Assembly: GCA_030432595.1 (NCBI GenBank)
Contig: JAUIGU010000012.1
Location: 33,513-97,512, forward strand
From: Phycisphaerae bacterium
GTDB lineage: Bacteria; Planctomycetota; Phycisphaerae; Phycisphaerales; Phycisphaeraceae
DNA: 64,000 nt
Direction: 5' to 3'
Part shown: in pieces, positions 24,357 to 31,735 of the stretch
Layout: each line of letters begins with the position of its first letter
Numbering within the stretch: position 1 is the stretch's first letter
Position numbers and translations under genes: made by a program
The notes under the pieces: generated by a model
Databases searched by the model: none
Seen by the model: only the letters and a program-made list of their open reading frames with translations
Told to the model about the DNA's origin: nothing

Positions 24357-24419
24357 CGCGGATGTCATCCGCGGTCGGGTGACCAAGGCTGAAGAACCGC
24401 CGACACCGTCGGCGGCTTT
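24357..24419. repeat. Paired palindromes between convergent genes
   Basis: CCGCGGATG/CATCCGCGG around one base, then about 20 bases, then CCGCCGAC/GTCGGCGG around ACC. The pair is enclosed by AAAGCC on the left and GGCTTT on the right. It lies between the binding-protein gene and the TrkA-N gene, which converge, and could stop transcription from both sides. Confidence 0.8.
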
Positions 24420-24422
24420 GTA

Positions 24423-24905
24423 TCAGCATCCATCTTTCGTCAGGTGCCCCACCACCGCCTTCTCCATCGCCTCGGCGGTGACGATCTCTTCGATCACGAC
24501 GTGGTCCGCGCCGTGCTGGAGCGCGGCCAGGCCTTTGCTGACGAAGTTGGTCCGCGCGACGATGAACACCTCGGGACGGATGCCGTGCGCGACCTTGCAC
24601 GCCTCGAGCGCGTCGTTCTCGTCGGGCATCGTCAGCACCAGCGTCTCGGCGTGTTCGATGCCCGCCTTGATCAAGTCTTCCGCCTTCCGCGCGTCGCCGT
24701 GGATCGCCTTTCGCCCCAGCGCGGTCTGCTTGTCGATGGTCTCTTCGTTGACCTCGAGGATGGTGACGTCAAACCCGGCGCGGGCCAACCCCTCGGCGGT
24801 GGTCCGGCCGACCAGTCCGTAGCCGGCGACGATGGCGGGGCGGGGCGTTTCGATAAAGGATGATAAAGACGACGGGATGAACCGCCAAGACGCCAAGTGC
24901 GCCAA
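24423..24905 (-). CDS. TrkA-N (RCK) NAD-binding domain protein, possibly truncated
   Basis: The 160 residues hold one regulator-of-K-conductance N domain: AIVAGYGLVGRTTAEGLARAGFDVTILE (Rossmann GxGxxG), AIHGDARKAEDLIKAGIEHAETLVLT, then PEVFIVAR. Such domains gate K+ channels or Kef-type antiporters. Here no membrane helices and no TrkA-C domain are present. The first 20 or so residues (AHLASWRF...) are encoded by the left arm of an inverted repeat, the only possible starts are TTG codons in that repeat, and no ATG exists. It may be the remnant of a channel or antiporter gene cut by the repeat. Confidence 0.62.
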   Translation of the reverse strand: MAHLASWRFIPSSLSSFIETPRPAIVAGYGLVGRTTAEGLARAGFDVTILEVNEETIDKQTALGRKAIHGDARKAEDLIKAGIEHAETLVLTMPDENDALEACKVAHGIRPEVFIVARTNFVSKGLAALQHGADHVVIEEIVTAEAMEKAVVGHLTKDGC

Positions 24906-24966
24906 GGAAGCATAGAGAAACGTTTTTCTTCCCTGAAACCTTGGCGGGCTTGGCGTCTTGGCGGTT
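24880..24966. repeat. Inverted array of CGCCAAG units, 28-nt arms
   Basis: The left arm starts AACCGCCAAGACGCCAAG and the right arm ends CTTGGCGTCTTGGCGGTT. Over 28 bases they differ at two positions, around a 31-base loop. Each arm is itself built of 8-9-base units containing CGCCAAG. The left arm overlaps the first codons of the TrkA-N frame. Confidence 0.9.
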
Positions 24967-25027
24967 TGCCTTCCGAGTCGTTAATCGAAGTCACCTACAT
25001 CGGAGCGACTTCACGCAGTCCACGGCG

Positions 25028-26968
25028 TCACGCCGGCGTGAACTGGGCGTACTGCTCGGCGGTTGCGCCGTCGAGGCAGGCCTCGATGATCTGCGTGCCC
25101 AGCTTGTCCAGGCCGGTGTCGTCGCTGAACTTTCGGATCTGTTCGTGGAAGAACCGGGTGAGGATCTCCGCGCCCTTGTCGTAGCCCTCGGGGCCGACCT
25201 CTTTCTGCGACGCGACGTTGAAGAACCACGTGCCGACGATCTGGCCCTCGACCTGGATGGTGTCGGGGTGGTGGCCCAGCAGCGGGCAGCGGGCCTTGGA
25301 GAGCTTCGCCGGGTCGAACGTTGCCGAACCGCGGCGGGCGAGGTACTCGCGCGCGATCCACTGCGGCGCGAAGCCGACCTTCCAGCAGCCGATGTGCTGG
25401 TTGGGGATGAGCACGAACAGCGTGTCGGCGGTCTCCATGACCTGGTCGAGCAAAATGTTCGCCTGGTCCACGCGTCGGCCGGTCGCGAAGGGCCAGTACG
25501 ACCCGACGCCTTCCGAACTCATGCCGCCGGTGTCGACGATGGACGGGTTGCCGTGTCCGCGCGGCGCGACCAAGCGCCACAGCCACGCCAGCGCCGGCGG
25601 GAGGATGTGGAACAGGCCCATGATGCCGTAGGTCGGGTGGTCCTTCGTGCACGGGGGGCAACGCACGCCGAAGCTGCGGATGTCCACGGTGACCGGCTCG
25701 GAAACGATGCCGGGGTACTGCGTGCGCGGCAGCACGACGCGTGGGTTCGGGCAGGGCTTACCGGGCTCGTCTTCGGTGTGGTCCCAGATCAGCGCCGTCG
25801 AGCCGGGCACCGCGTCGATGTTGAGGAACAGCAGCGGCGACTTGGGCTCGACGGTGATGCGTTCGAGGTGCGGGTCGATGCCGTAGTGGTCGATGTGGTT
25901 GACGCGTAGGAACCACGCGGCCTCGGCGTCGATCACGCTGAGCTTCTTGAACTTGCTGTCCGCATGCTGCAGCGACGGGTGGCAGAGCGCCATGTCGTCG
26001 GTGACCGGGCGCAGCTCGCAGCCGCGCGGGAGCGTCATGTAGCGCTTCTCGCCGTCGATCAGGTTCTCGCCCTTGAGCAGCCGGCCGTCGGCCTCGCGGT
26101 GCATCTGCTCGAGCATCTCGCTCTTGCCACCGCCACTGGCGCCCTCGTGCATGATGGTTGTGACGTTGTCGTAGGGCGTGACGACCTGCACGGTCGAGCA
26201 GTGCGCGGTGGTCCACTGCTCGGCGTCGCGCTCACCGGCGGTGAGGAGCATGCCGTACACGCCCTTCTTCGCCGACGGACCCGGGTAGAGGTTGTAGCTG
26301 TAGAGCTCGTGCAGGTTGAAGCCGTCGTCGAACCGGCGGTTGTGCACGACGACCTGCTTGCCGCCGAAGTGGCTGTGGCGGAACGGCGGGGCGACGTACA
26401 CGATCGCGCCGTGGTGGTAGTCCTTGCCGGCCTTCTTGATGTCTTCGAGCGGCTTGATGCCCTGCAGCATCGCCAAGCCCAGCGCGAAGAAGCCCGCGTT
26501 GGCCGGACAGATCGCCACGGCGTTGAGCCCCTCGCCGGGCATGCCCGACTCGAAGAAGAAGCACGCCAGCTCCTGGGTCTTGAGCCAGGCGAAGGTCTCC
26601 TGACGCAGCTTCTCGAAGTCGCCGAGCTTCTCGCCCCACTTGGCCTGGAACGTCGGCTTGTCGGTCGCGCGGTCGTCGGCGATCACCATGCAGTCGGGGT
26701 CGCGCCGGCGCATGTAGGCCTCGAGGTAGTTCGCGCTGATGCCGTTGCGGACGCGGCAGACTTTGACTTCTTCTTTGAAGTCCGGGCTGTCGGTGCCGGG
26801 CACGTCGTAACCCACGGTGTAGTACCCGCGCGGATCGACCTGATCCTCGGGCACGGCGAGCGCGAGCAGTTCGTCGACGCTGCCGACCAGGTGGACCTTG
26901 GGCGCGGCCTTGAGCACCTCCATCGCGGAGTTCGAGAGCGTCAGGTCGGGAAGTTCGGACAGGGGCAT
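25028..26968 (-). CDS. DUF4914-family protein with a PEPCK-like P-loop
   Basis: The 646-residue protein starts MPLSELPDLTLSN (GGAG 8 bases upstream). It has a kinase-type P-loop HEGASGGGKSEML at about 274-286 and long conserved blocks: YMRRRDPDCMVIADD, APPFRHSHFGGKQVVVHN, YSYNLYPGPSAKKGVYG, ALIWDHTEDEPGKPCPNPR and SEGVGSYWPFATGRR. From memory this pattern is the DUF4914 family, distantly like phosphoenolpyruvate carboxykinase. It lacks the GTP-PEPCK FPSACGKTN loop and the rest of its active site, so I do not call it pckG. It is cytoplasmic; its reaction is unknown. Confidence 0.72.
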   Translation of the reverse strand: MPLSELPDLTLSNSAMEVLKAAPKVHLVGSVDELLALAVPEDQVDPRGYYTVGYDVPGTDSPDFKEEVKVCRVRNGISANYLEAYMRRRDPDCMVIADDRATDKPTFQAKWGEKLGDFEKLRQETFAWLKTQELACFFFESGMPGEGLNAVAICPANAGFFALGLAMLQGIKPLEDIKKAGKDYHHGAIVYVAPPFRHSHFGGKQVVVHNRRFDDGFNLHELYSYNLYPGPSAKKGVYGMLLTAGERDAEQWTTAHCSTVQVVTPYDNVTTIMHEGASGGGKSEMLEQMHREADGRLLKGENLIDGEKRYMTLPRGCELRPVTDDMALCHPSLQHADSKFKKLSVIDAEAAWFLRVNHIDHYGIDPHLERITVEPKSPLLFLNIDAVPGSTALIWDHTEDEPGKPCPNPRVVLPRTQYPGIVSEPVTVDIRSFGVRCPPCTKDHPTYGIMGLFHILPPALAWLWRLVAPRGHGNPSIVDTGGMSSEGVGSYWPFATGRRVDQANILLDQVMETADTLFVLIPNQHIGCWKVGFAPQWIAREYLARRGSATFDPAKLSKARCPLLGHHPDTIQVEGQIVGTWFFNVASQKEVGPEGYDKGAEILTRFFHEQIRKFSDDTGLDKLGTQIIEACLDGATAEQYAQFTPA

Positions 26969-27242
26969 CGCGGCGGCTCCAAAACGGGGTCGGGCGGGGT
27001 CGTCGGCTTGACGGTTCGGTTCGCGAGAGAGCGGGTCTCGGCAGGCAGGCCGATGGGCGGCGGTTTCACGCCGACCGGCCTTTATACCCACCGGCGGAGA
27101 CGGCGGCAAAACCGACGGCTTTGGTTCACTCTCGGCGGGGGAGGCTTCCAGCCTGTCTCGGCCGCAGGGCGAATTGGGTCACGGGATCATTCCGGCCGGT
27201 CCTTCCGCCCGGGACAGGCAGCATGCCTGCCCTGCCCCAGCA

Positions 27243-27287
27243 AAGCGAACCACGACCAAACCGACCATCCCCGGCCGTGGTTCGCTT
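27243..27287. repeat. Inverted repeat AAGCGAACCACG/CGTGGTTCGCTT
   Basis: Perfect 12-bp arms around a 21-base loop. It lies in the 1.19-kb stretch without genes (26969-28156). That stretch also holds CAGGCAGCATGCCTG-type small palindromes, the second copy of the 380-bp repeat, a tandem hairpin pair and a family T element. I see no credible coding frame there. Confidence 0.8.
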
Positions 27288-27520
27288 CCGATCAATATCG
27301 AGCCGCGGCCGCGAGGGTGCGGGTATCCGGCGGCATGTGCCCACTCCCTCACGGTCGTGGCTCGTCAGAATAAACCTCCGACCCCGTCCCAAACCACATC
27401 TTTATGAAATCTCCAAAGCAAGGGCACGCCCAACCGGCCGGCAAGGCGAGCCCTTAGGCATGGGCGCGGTTTCCTGCGCACGGTCTGCCCAAGACTTCAG
27501 AAAGCTCATGCTGACCCGCG

Positions 27521-27900
27521 GGTAAAATGTAAGTGCAGGTGAGGGGCGTGGCCTCCGCGTGGGTGCCAGGTGGGTGAGGGCTTGAGTTCCTTAATCACGA
27601 ATCGCCGTGTGGCCTTGGACGCGGGTGGATCGGGACGGAACCTGATCGCACGCCGTCTCCCGCCGGAACCCCCCGAGTGAGTCCCATCCGAAGCGCGGTG
27701 ACGGCGGGCTGGAAAGCCGACGCCGGCCGGGGGTCTGCATGGATCGTGACGACGGTCCCGCCCCGGGTTTGTTTCGCAGCGAGTCCAAAGCGAGCCGGGC
27801 CGTGTCGGCCCGGGTTCCGGACACCGGGCCGACACGGCCCGGCTCGCGAGAGGCGCACACGGCGTTCTTTCACAAGTGAATCCGAGGGGCGTTGTCGTCC
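27521..27900. repeat. 380-bp dispersed non-coding repeat, copy B
   Basis: Same orientation and length as copy A at 1222-1600. Its nested hairpin (27791-27846) is perfect: 23-base arms, CGAGCCGGGCCGTG... and its complement, around GTTCCGGACA. Each arm is itself a hairpin (CCGGGCC/GGCCCGG). On the minus strand both copies read ...RRFVIKELKPSPTWHPRGGHA, with two synonymous-looking changes, but the frame is broken further on in both. It sits downstream of the PEP-CTERM dehydrogenase gene. Confidence 0.85.
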
Positions 27901-27931
27901 CCAAAACCGTCCGTGTCATGTGCACGGATAG

Positions 27932-27974
27932 CCGGAACCCGCCGGGTTCCGGACCGGGAGCCGCCGGCTCCCGG
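27932..27974. repeat. Two adjacent palindromes with the same GCC loop
   Basis: CCGGAACCC-GCC-GGGTTCCGG is followed after one A by CCGGGAGCC-GCC-GGCTCCCGG. Both stems are perfect over 9 bp, with different stem sequence but the same loop, as in the other paired palindromes of the window. Confidence 0.9.
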
Positions 27975-28000
27975 CTGAAGCGCGCGGGTTCCGTCTTCCT

Positions 28001-28123
28001 TCCCTCTCTTTCAGGGAGGGATCGAGGGAGGGTGGGGCGTGCGCGGAAACACGGCGTAAAGAATTGAAGTGACGGTGAGGTTCGACCCTCACCCCGGCCC
28101 TCTCCCTGGCAGGGAGAGGGAGG
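28001..28123. repeat. Nested-palindrome element (family T), intergenic copy
   Basis: The left half CCCTCTCTTTCAGGGAGGG and the right half CCCTCTCCCTGGCAGGGAGA are each hairpins and face each other over about 120 bases, the same layout and size as the copies inside nuoL, nuoM and the E1-KAS III gene. It lies just 3' of the PEP-CTERM dehydrogenase stop. Confidence 0.78.
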
Positions 28124-28156
28124 AAGCAATAACGACGGTGTCTGGGCGGTCAAAGA

Positions 28157-30061
28157 TCACACACCGCGGCGGCGCATCAACGCCACGAATGCCACAACAC
28201 CCAGCCCCACCGCCGGCTCGGGCACGTCGCCCGGGTCGGTCGCGAACTCGGGCGGGGTGTCGCCCCAGTGGCTCAGCACCAGATCGAGATCGCCCTGTTC
28301 GACCTGGCCGGACTTGTTGAGGTCGCCGTCGGCGTAACCGGCGGTCGTGCTGCCCCAGTTCTGGAGCACGGCGTCGAGGTCGCCTTGCTCGACCTGCCCG
28401 GAAAAGTTCGCGTCGCCCAGGAGCGCGCCGGTCAACGAACGCCAGACGGTGTAGTCCGCCGCGTCCACCACGCCGTCGCTGTTGCCGGTGTCGTCGAGGT
28501 TGAAGATTTCGGTGTTGGGGGTGACGTCCCCGAACGCCGCGAACAGCGCGTCGATGTCGTCGGCGTCGCTGAAGCCGGAGAAGTCGAAGTCGGTGGATTC
28601 GCGCGGGGCGGGCAGGAGCTTGCGGACCCAGCCGTCGTGCTTGTTGAGCAGGTAGATCGCGCCGTCGGCGTCGTTACCGAAGCGCAGGTCCGAGCGGTTG
28701 AGGTTGAAGTTGCCGGTGGTCTGCTCGACCAGCGCCTCGAACGACGCGAGCGGGTTGCCGTTGCGCGTGAGGCGGAGCTTCTCGAACGGCGCGAGCAGGC
28801 CGTCGTTGAGCGAATTGACGTTCGAGAAGTCGTCGCGCTCGATGAGGTCGACGGTGTCGATGATGTAGATCGGGCCGTCTTCCTGGTTCGCGAAGTCGGC
28901 GAAGAAGTATTTGTCCTGGAGTTGGGGCAGGGCGTCGTCGTGGTAGACGAAGCCGCCGACGACCGAGACGCCGGCCTCCTTGATGTTGTTGTTGTTGAAG
29001 TCGTGGTCGTACTGGGCGACGGGGTAGGTGAAGTCGTCGGTGGCGTGGTTGGCGGGCAGGACGAAGATGTTGCCGCTGTTGTCGTTGACGAACGTGCCCT
29101 CGCGGATGTCCCAGCCGTAGTTCGCGCCGGCGCGGCCGACGTTGATTTCCTCGACGCTGTCCTGGCCGATGTCGCTGATGAACATCCGGCCATCGCCGCC
29201 CTGGTCGGTGGGGTCCCACGCGAAGCGGTGCGGGTTCCGCAGGCCGATCGCCCACAGCTCGGGCGCGGCGTTGTTGACGGACACGAACGGGTTGTCGGCG
29301 GGGACCGCGTACGCGTTTCCGCCGTCCGGCGTCGGGTCGATCCGCAGGATGCCGCCCAGCGGGGTGTCGAGGCGTTGGCCGGCGTTGACCGGGTCGCCGC
29401 CGGCGCCGCCGTCGCCCAGCGCGATGTACAGCTTGCCGTAGTCCGGGTCGGTGTCGGCGACGGGGTTGAACGCGAGTTGCCCGATGTTGTGGTTGCTGAA
29501 CGGCTGGGCGATGCGGATCACCTCGCGGCGCGAGTTGGGCACGACGGCGAGCGTGCCCGGGTCGAGGGTGAACTCGGCGACGACGGAGTGGTGGTCGGTG
29601 CCGAAGCCCGCGGGCGTGGCGTAGTCGGGCGTGCCCAAGCCGTTGTTGGCGCTGTAGGCGACGTAGACCTTGTGCTCACCGGCGGCACCGGGCGTGGTGA
29701 AATCGGGGTGGAACGCGAAGCCGCGCACCCCCATCTCGAAGTTGTCGGCGAACCCGGGCATCGCGGACTCGTTGAGCACCAGCGACGCCTGGGTGTCGCC
29801 GGGCGAAAAGCCCCACAGCCGGCCGCGCTGGTCCGACACCACGAGCCGGCCGCTGCCGTCGGGCACATACGTCAAATAATCCAGCCGCGGGTGGGCGCCG
29901 ATGCCGCTCACGGGGATGCGGATCACGTCGACGACCTCGGCGGAGAGCGTCGAGGTCGGGATCGTCGCGTTGATCGGGTTCTCGCGGTCGAGCTGCTGAG
30001 CCCGCACCGAGAAGGGAACCGACACCGCAACACAAAACAGGCCGACGCAACGCGCACGCAT
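28157..30061 (-). CDS. PQQ-type sugar (glucose/sorbosone) dehydrogenase-like protein, PEP-CTERM
   Basis: The 634-residue exported protein has a signal peptide (cleavage near residue 21, after SVRA), a six-blade beta-propeller of the soluble glucose/sorbosone dehydrogenase type (GVRGFAFHPDF, LYIALGDGGAGGDPVNAGQ, LWAIGLRNPHRFAWDP, VEEINVGRAGANYGWDIREG), and two dockerin-like calcium loops near 560-610 (DANFSGQVEQGDLDAVLQNWG-like). It ends in a PEP-CTERM tail, VPEPAVGLGVVAFVALMRRR. It should be sorted by an exosortase not present in this window. Start chosen at 30061 with GGAG 8 bases upstream. A paralogue lies at 45351-47066. Confidence 0.88.
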   Translation of the reverse strand: MRARCVGLFCVAVSVPFSVRAQQLDRENPINATIPTSTLSAEVVDVIRIPVSGIGAHPRLDYLTYVPDGSGRLVVSDQRGRLWGFSPGDTQASLVLNESAMPGFADNFEMGVRGFAFHPDFTTPGAAGEHKVYVAYSANNGLGTPDYATPAGFGTDHHSVVAEFTLDPGTLAVVPNSRREVIRIAQPFSNHNIGQLAFNPVADTDPDYGKLYIALGDGGAGGDPVNAGQRLDTPLGGILRIDPTPDGGNAYAVPADNPFVSVNNAAPELWAIGLRNPHRFAWDPTDQGGDGRMFISDIGQDSVEEINVGRAGANYGWDIREGTFVNDNSGNIFVLPANHATDDFTYPVAQYDHDFNNNNIKEAGVSVVGGFVYHDDALPQLQDKYFFADFANQEDGPIYIIDTVDLIERDDFSNVNSLNDGLLAPFEKLRLTRNGNPLASFEALVEQTTGNFNLNRSDLRFGNDADGAIYLLNKHDGWVRKLLPAPRESTDFDFSGFSDADDIDALFAAFGDVTPNTEIFNLDDTGNSDGVVDAADYTVWRSLTGALLGDANFSGQVEQGDLDAVLQNWGSTTAGYADGDLNKSGQVEQGDLDLVLSHWGDTPPEFATDPGDVPEPAVGLGVVAFVALMRRRGV

Positions 30062-30223
30062 GACACTTTCTCCAATCAACACCGACAACGAATCACGACC
30101 GGTGAATCACCGCGAACCGGGCATTGTACCCCGGAACGCCGAATCTCCATGAAACACAAAAACGCGGGAAGTCAAGTGATTTTTGCATCGGCCCGCAGGT
30201 TTCGACCCGGCCGGAGCGCCCGG

Positions 30224-31168
30224 TCAGGTCAAGCCCGGCCACGCCTCGCCCGACGCCTGCCGCGCCTGCTTGAACGCGTCGCGCAGCGTCGCGACGACCT
30301 GCTCGCGCAGCGGGTTTTTCGCGACGGCCTGCAGGTTCATCTCGGTGTGGTCCGGGCTGGTCGTGCCACAGATCGCGGTATGCACGCCTGCCTGAGCCAG
30401 CGTGAACTTCAGCGCGATCTCGGGCCACTCGACCTCGACGTGCCCGGAGTAACCGAGCTGGCCCGGCGTGACCCCCATTGCCTTGAGCCGGGCGGTGTAG
30501 TTGCTCGAATAGTCCTTGTACATGCCCGGCTGCTTGTCGCGCGGCTTCCAGCACGCGTTGGCGACCGGGCGCTTCGCGATCACGCCCACGTCGTGCTTCC
30601 GGCAGACCGGCAACGCGACGTCGATGTTGTGCTGGTCCACGATGTTCACCGACATCTCGACCACCGCGACCTCGGGGTGCGCGGCGGCCCAGGCGACGGG
30701 CTCGTTGTCGCCCGAGAACCCGACGAAGCGCGTCTTGCCCTGCTCGCGGGCCTTGACCAACGCGCCCAACGCGTCGCCCTTCTTGAGCGTGTCGAAGTCG
30801 CAGGTGTGCAGGAGCACGACGTCGAGGTGGTCGGTGCCGAGGCGCTCGAGCGAGCGGTCGATGCTCGTGGCGATCAACTCGGGCGAGAACTCGGCGTGGT
30901 CGTGGGCGTCGCTGTCGAGGCGGTGGCCGCACTTGGTGACCAGCACGGCGTCGTCACGGTGGCCTTGGAGCGCTTTGCCCAGGGCGACCTCGCTACCGGC
31001 GTAGCACGCGGCGGTGTCGAAGAAGTTGACGCCGTGGTCCAGCAACAGCGCCACGACTGCGTCGATCTCGTCCTGAGGCGTGCCGAGCAGCCCGACCGGC
31101 GCGGCCCCGAAGCCCAGGCGGCTCACCGACAGGTCCGTGCGTCCAAAGATAGTTTTCTCGGTGGGCAT
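30224..31168 (-). CDS. Aldo/keto reductase
   Basis: The 314-residue protein starts MPTEKTIFGRTDLSVSRLGFG and has the family tetrad in order: Asp and Tyr in FFDTAACYAGSE, Lys in VLVTKCGH, and His in LHTCDFD. It should use NADPH to reduce an aldehyde or ketone. It is of the class often called aldo/keto reductase of planctomycetes; substrate unknown. The frame extends upstream to 31243 but overlaps the SET gene; the ATG at 31168 fits the family start. It still lies only 43 bases after the SET stop. Confidence 0.87.
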   Translation of the reverse strand: MPTEKTIFGRTDLSVSRLGFGAAPVGLLGTPQDEIDAVVALLLDHGVNFFDTAACYAGSEVALGKALQGHRDDAVLVTKCGHRLDSDAHDHAEFSPELIATSIDRSLERLGTDHLDVVLLHTCDFDTLKKGDALGALVKAREQGKTRFVGFSGDNEPVAWAAAHPEVAVVEMSVNIVDQHNIDVALPVCRKHDVGVIAKRPVANACWKPRDKQPGMYKDYSSNYTARLKAMGVTPGQLGYSGHVEVEWPEIALKFTLAQAGVHTAICGTTSPDHTEMNLQAVAKNPLREQVVATLRDAFKQARQASGEAWPGLT

Positions 31169-31211
31169 GCCGGAGTGTAGCGGCGCGGGTGGCCTGCGAA
31201 CCCCCCAACGC

Positions 31212-31625
31212 TCAGCAGGCGACGGGTTCGAGCACCTCCGCACGCTTTTTCTTGTCGCCGGCCTTGCCGCCGCCCTTGGCTTTGCCCTTGTCCTTCTTGC
31301 CCTTGGGTTCGGCCCAGTCCTGCGGTTCGTACGCCGACGGGTCGTCGCCGCCGTAGTTGTGCGTGATCTCTTCGCCGGCCCGGATGTCGCGGAGCGCCCC
31401 CACCGTCAGGTCGTCGAAGTACGCCGCGTTGGGGTCGTCGGCGTGGTTGATGAACTTCATGTCGTTCTTGACACGGAAGCCCTTCTTCTTCGTGATCCAC
31501 AGCACGTGCGGGCCGTCCTTCCGGACCCACTTGCCCTCGAGCAGGCCGATCGTGGCCCCCTCGGGGATGTCGGACGATGCGAACAGACCCATCCCGTGAA
31601 TCCCGGACGGACGGACAACCACCAT
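31212..31625 (-). CDS. Compact SET-domain protein
   Basis: The 137-residue protein is little more than a SET domain: GIHGMGLFASSDIPEGATIG at 8-27, FINHADDPNAAYFDD near 58-72 and AGEEITHNYGGDDPSAY near 83-99. A Lys/Gly-rich tail follows. The NHxxDPN and Tyr of the Y motif are present, so lysine methyltransferase activity is plausible; it lacks pre- and post-SET zinc clusters apart from a terminal Cys. GAGG lies 8 bases before the ATG. The target is unknown; bacterial SET proteins of this size are usually uncharacterised. Confidence 0.82.
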   Translation of the reverse strand: MVVVRPSGIHGMGLFASSDIPEGATIGLLEGKWVRKDGPHVLWITKKKGFRVKNDMKFINHADDPNAAYFDDLTVGALRDIRAGEEITHNYGGDDPSAYEPQDWAEPKGKKDKGKAKGGGKAGDKKKRAEVLEPVAC

Positions 31626-31735
31626 GGCACAAACCTCACTGCAAAAAAGTGTCGGAGCTTCAAACCCTCACGGCCGGTCACATTGTCGGCCGCGTCGGAG
31701 CAGGTTCGCCAGAATGTTACCGAGTCGTGCCGAGA

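Noticed and set aside
25028..26968. Annotation as GTP-dependent phosphoenolpyruvate carboxykinase (pckG)
   Set aside because: The size and a P-loop fit loosely, but the FPSACGKTN-type loop and other PEPCK active-site segments are missing, while the blocks match the DUF4914 pattern.
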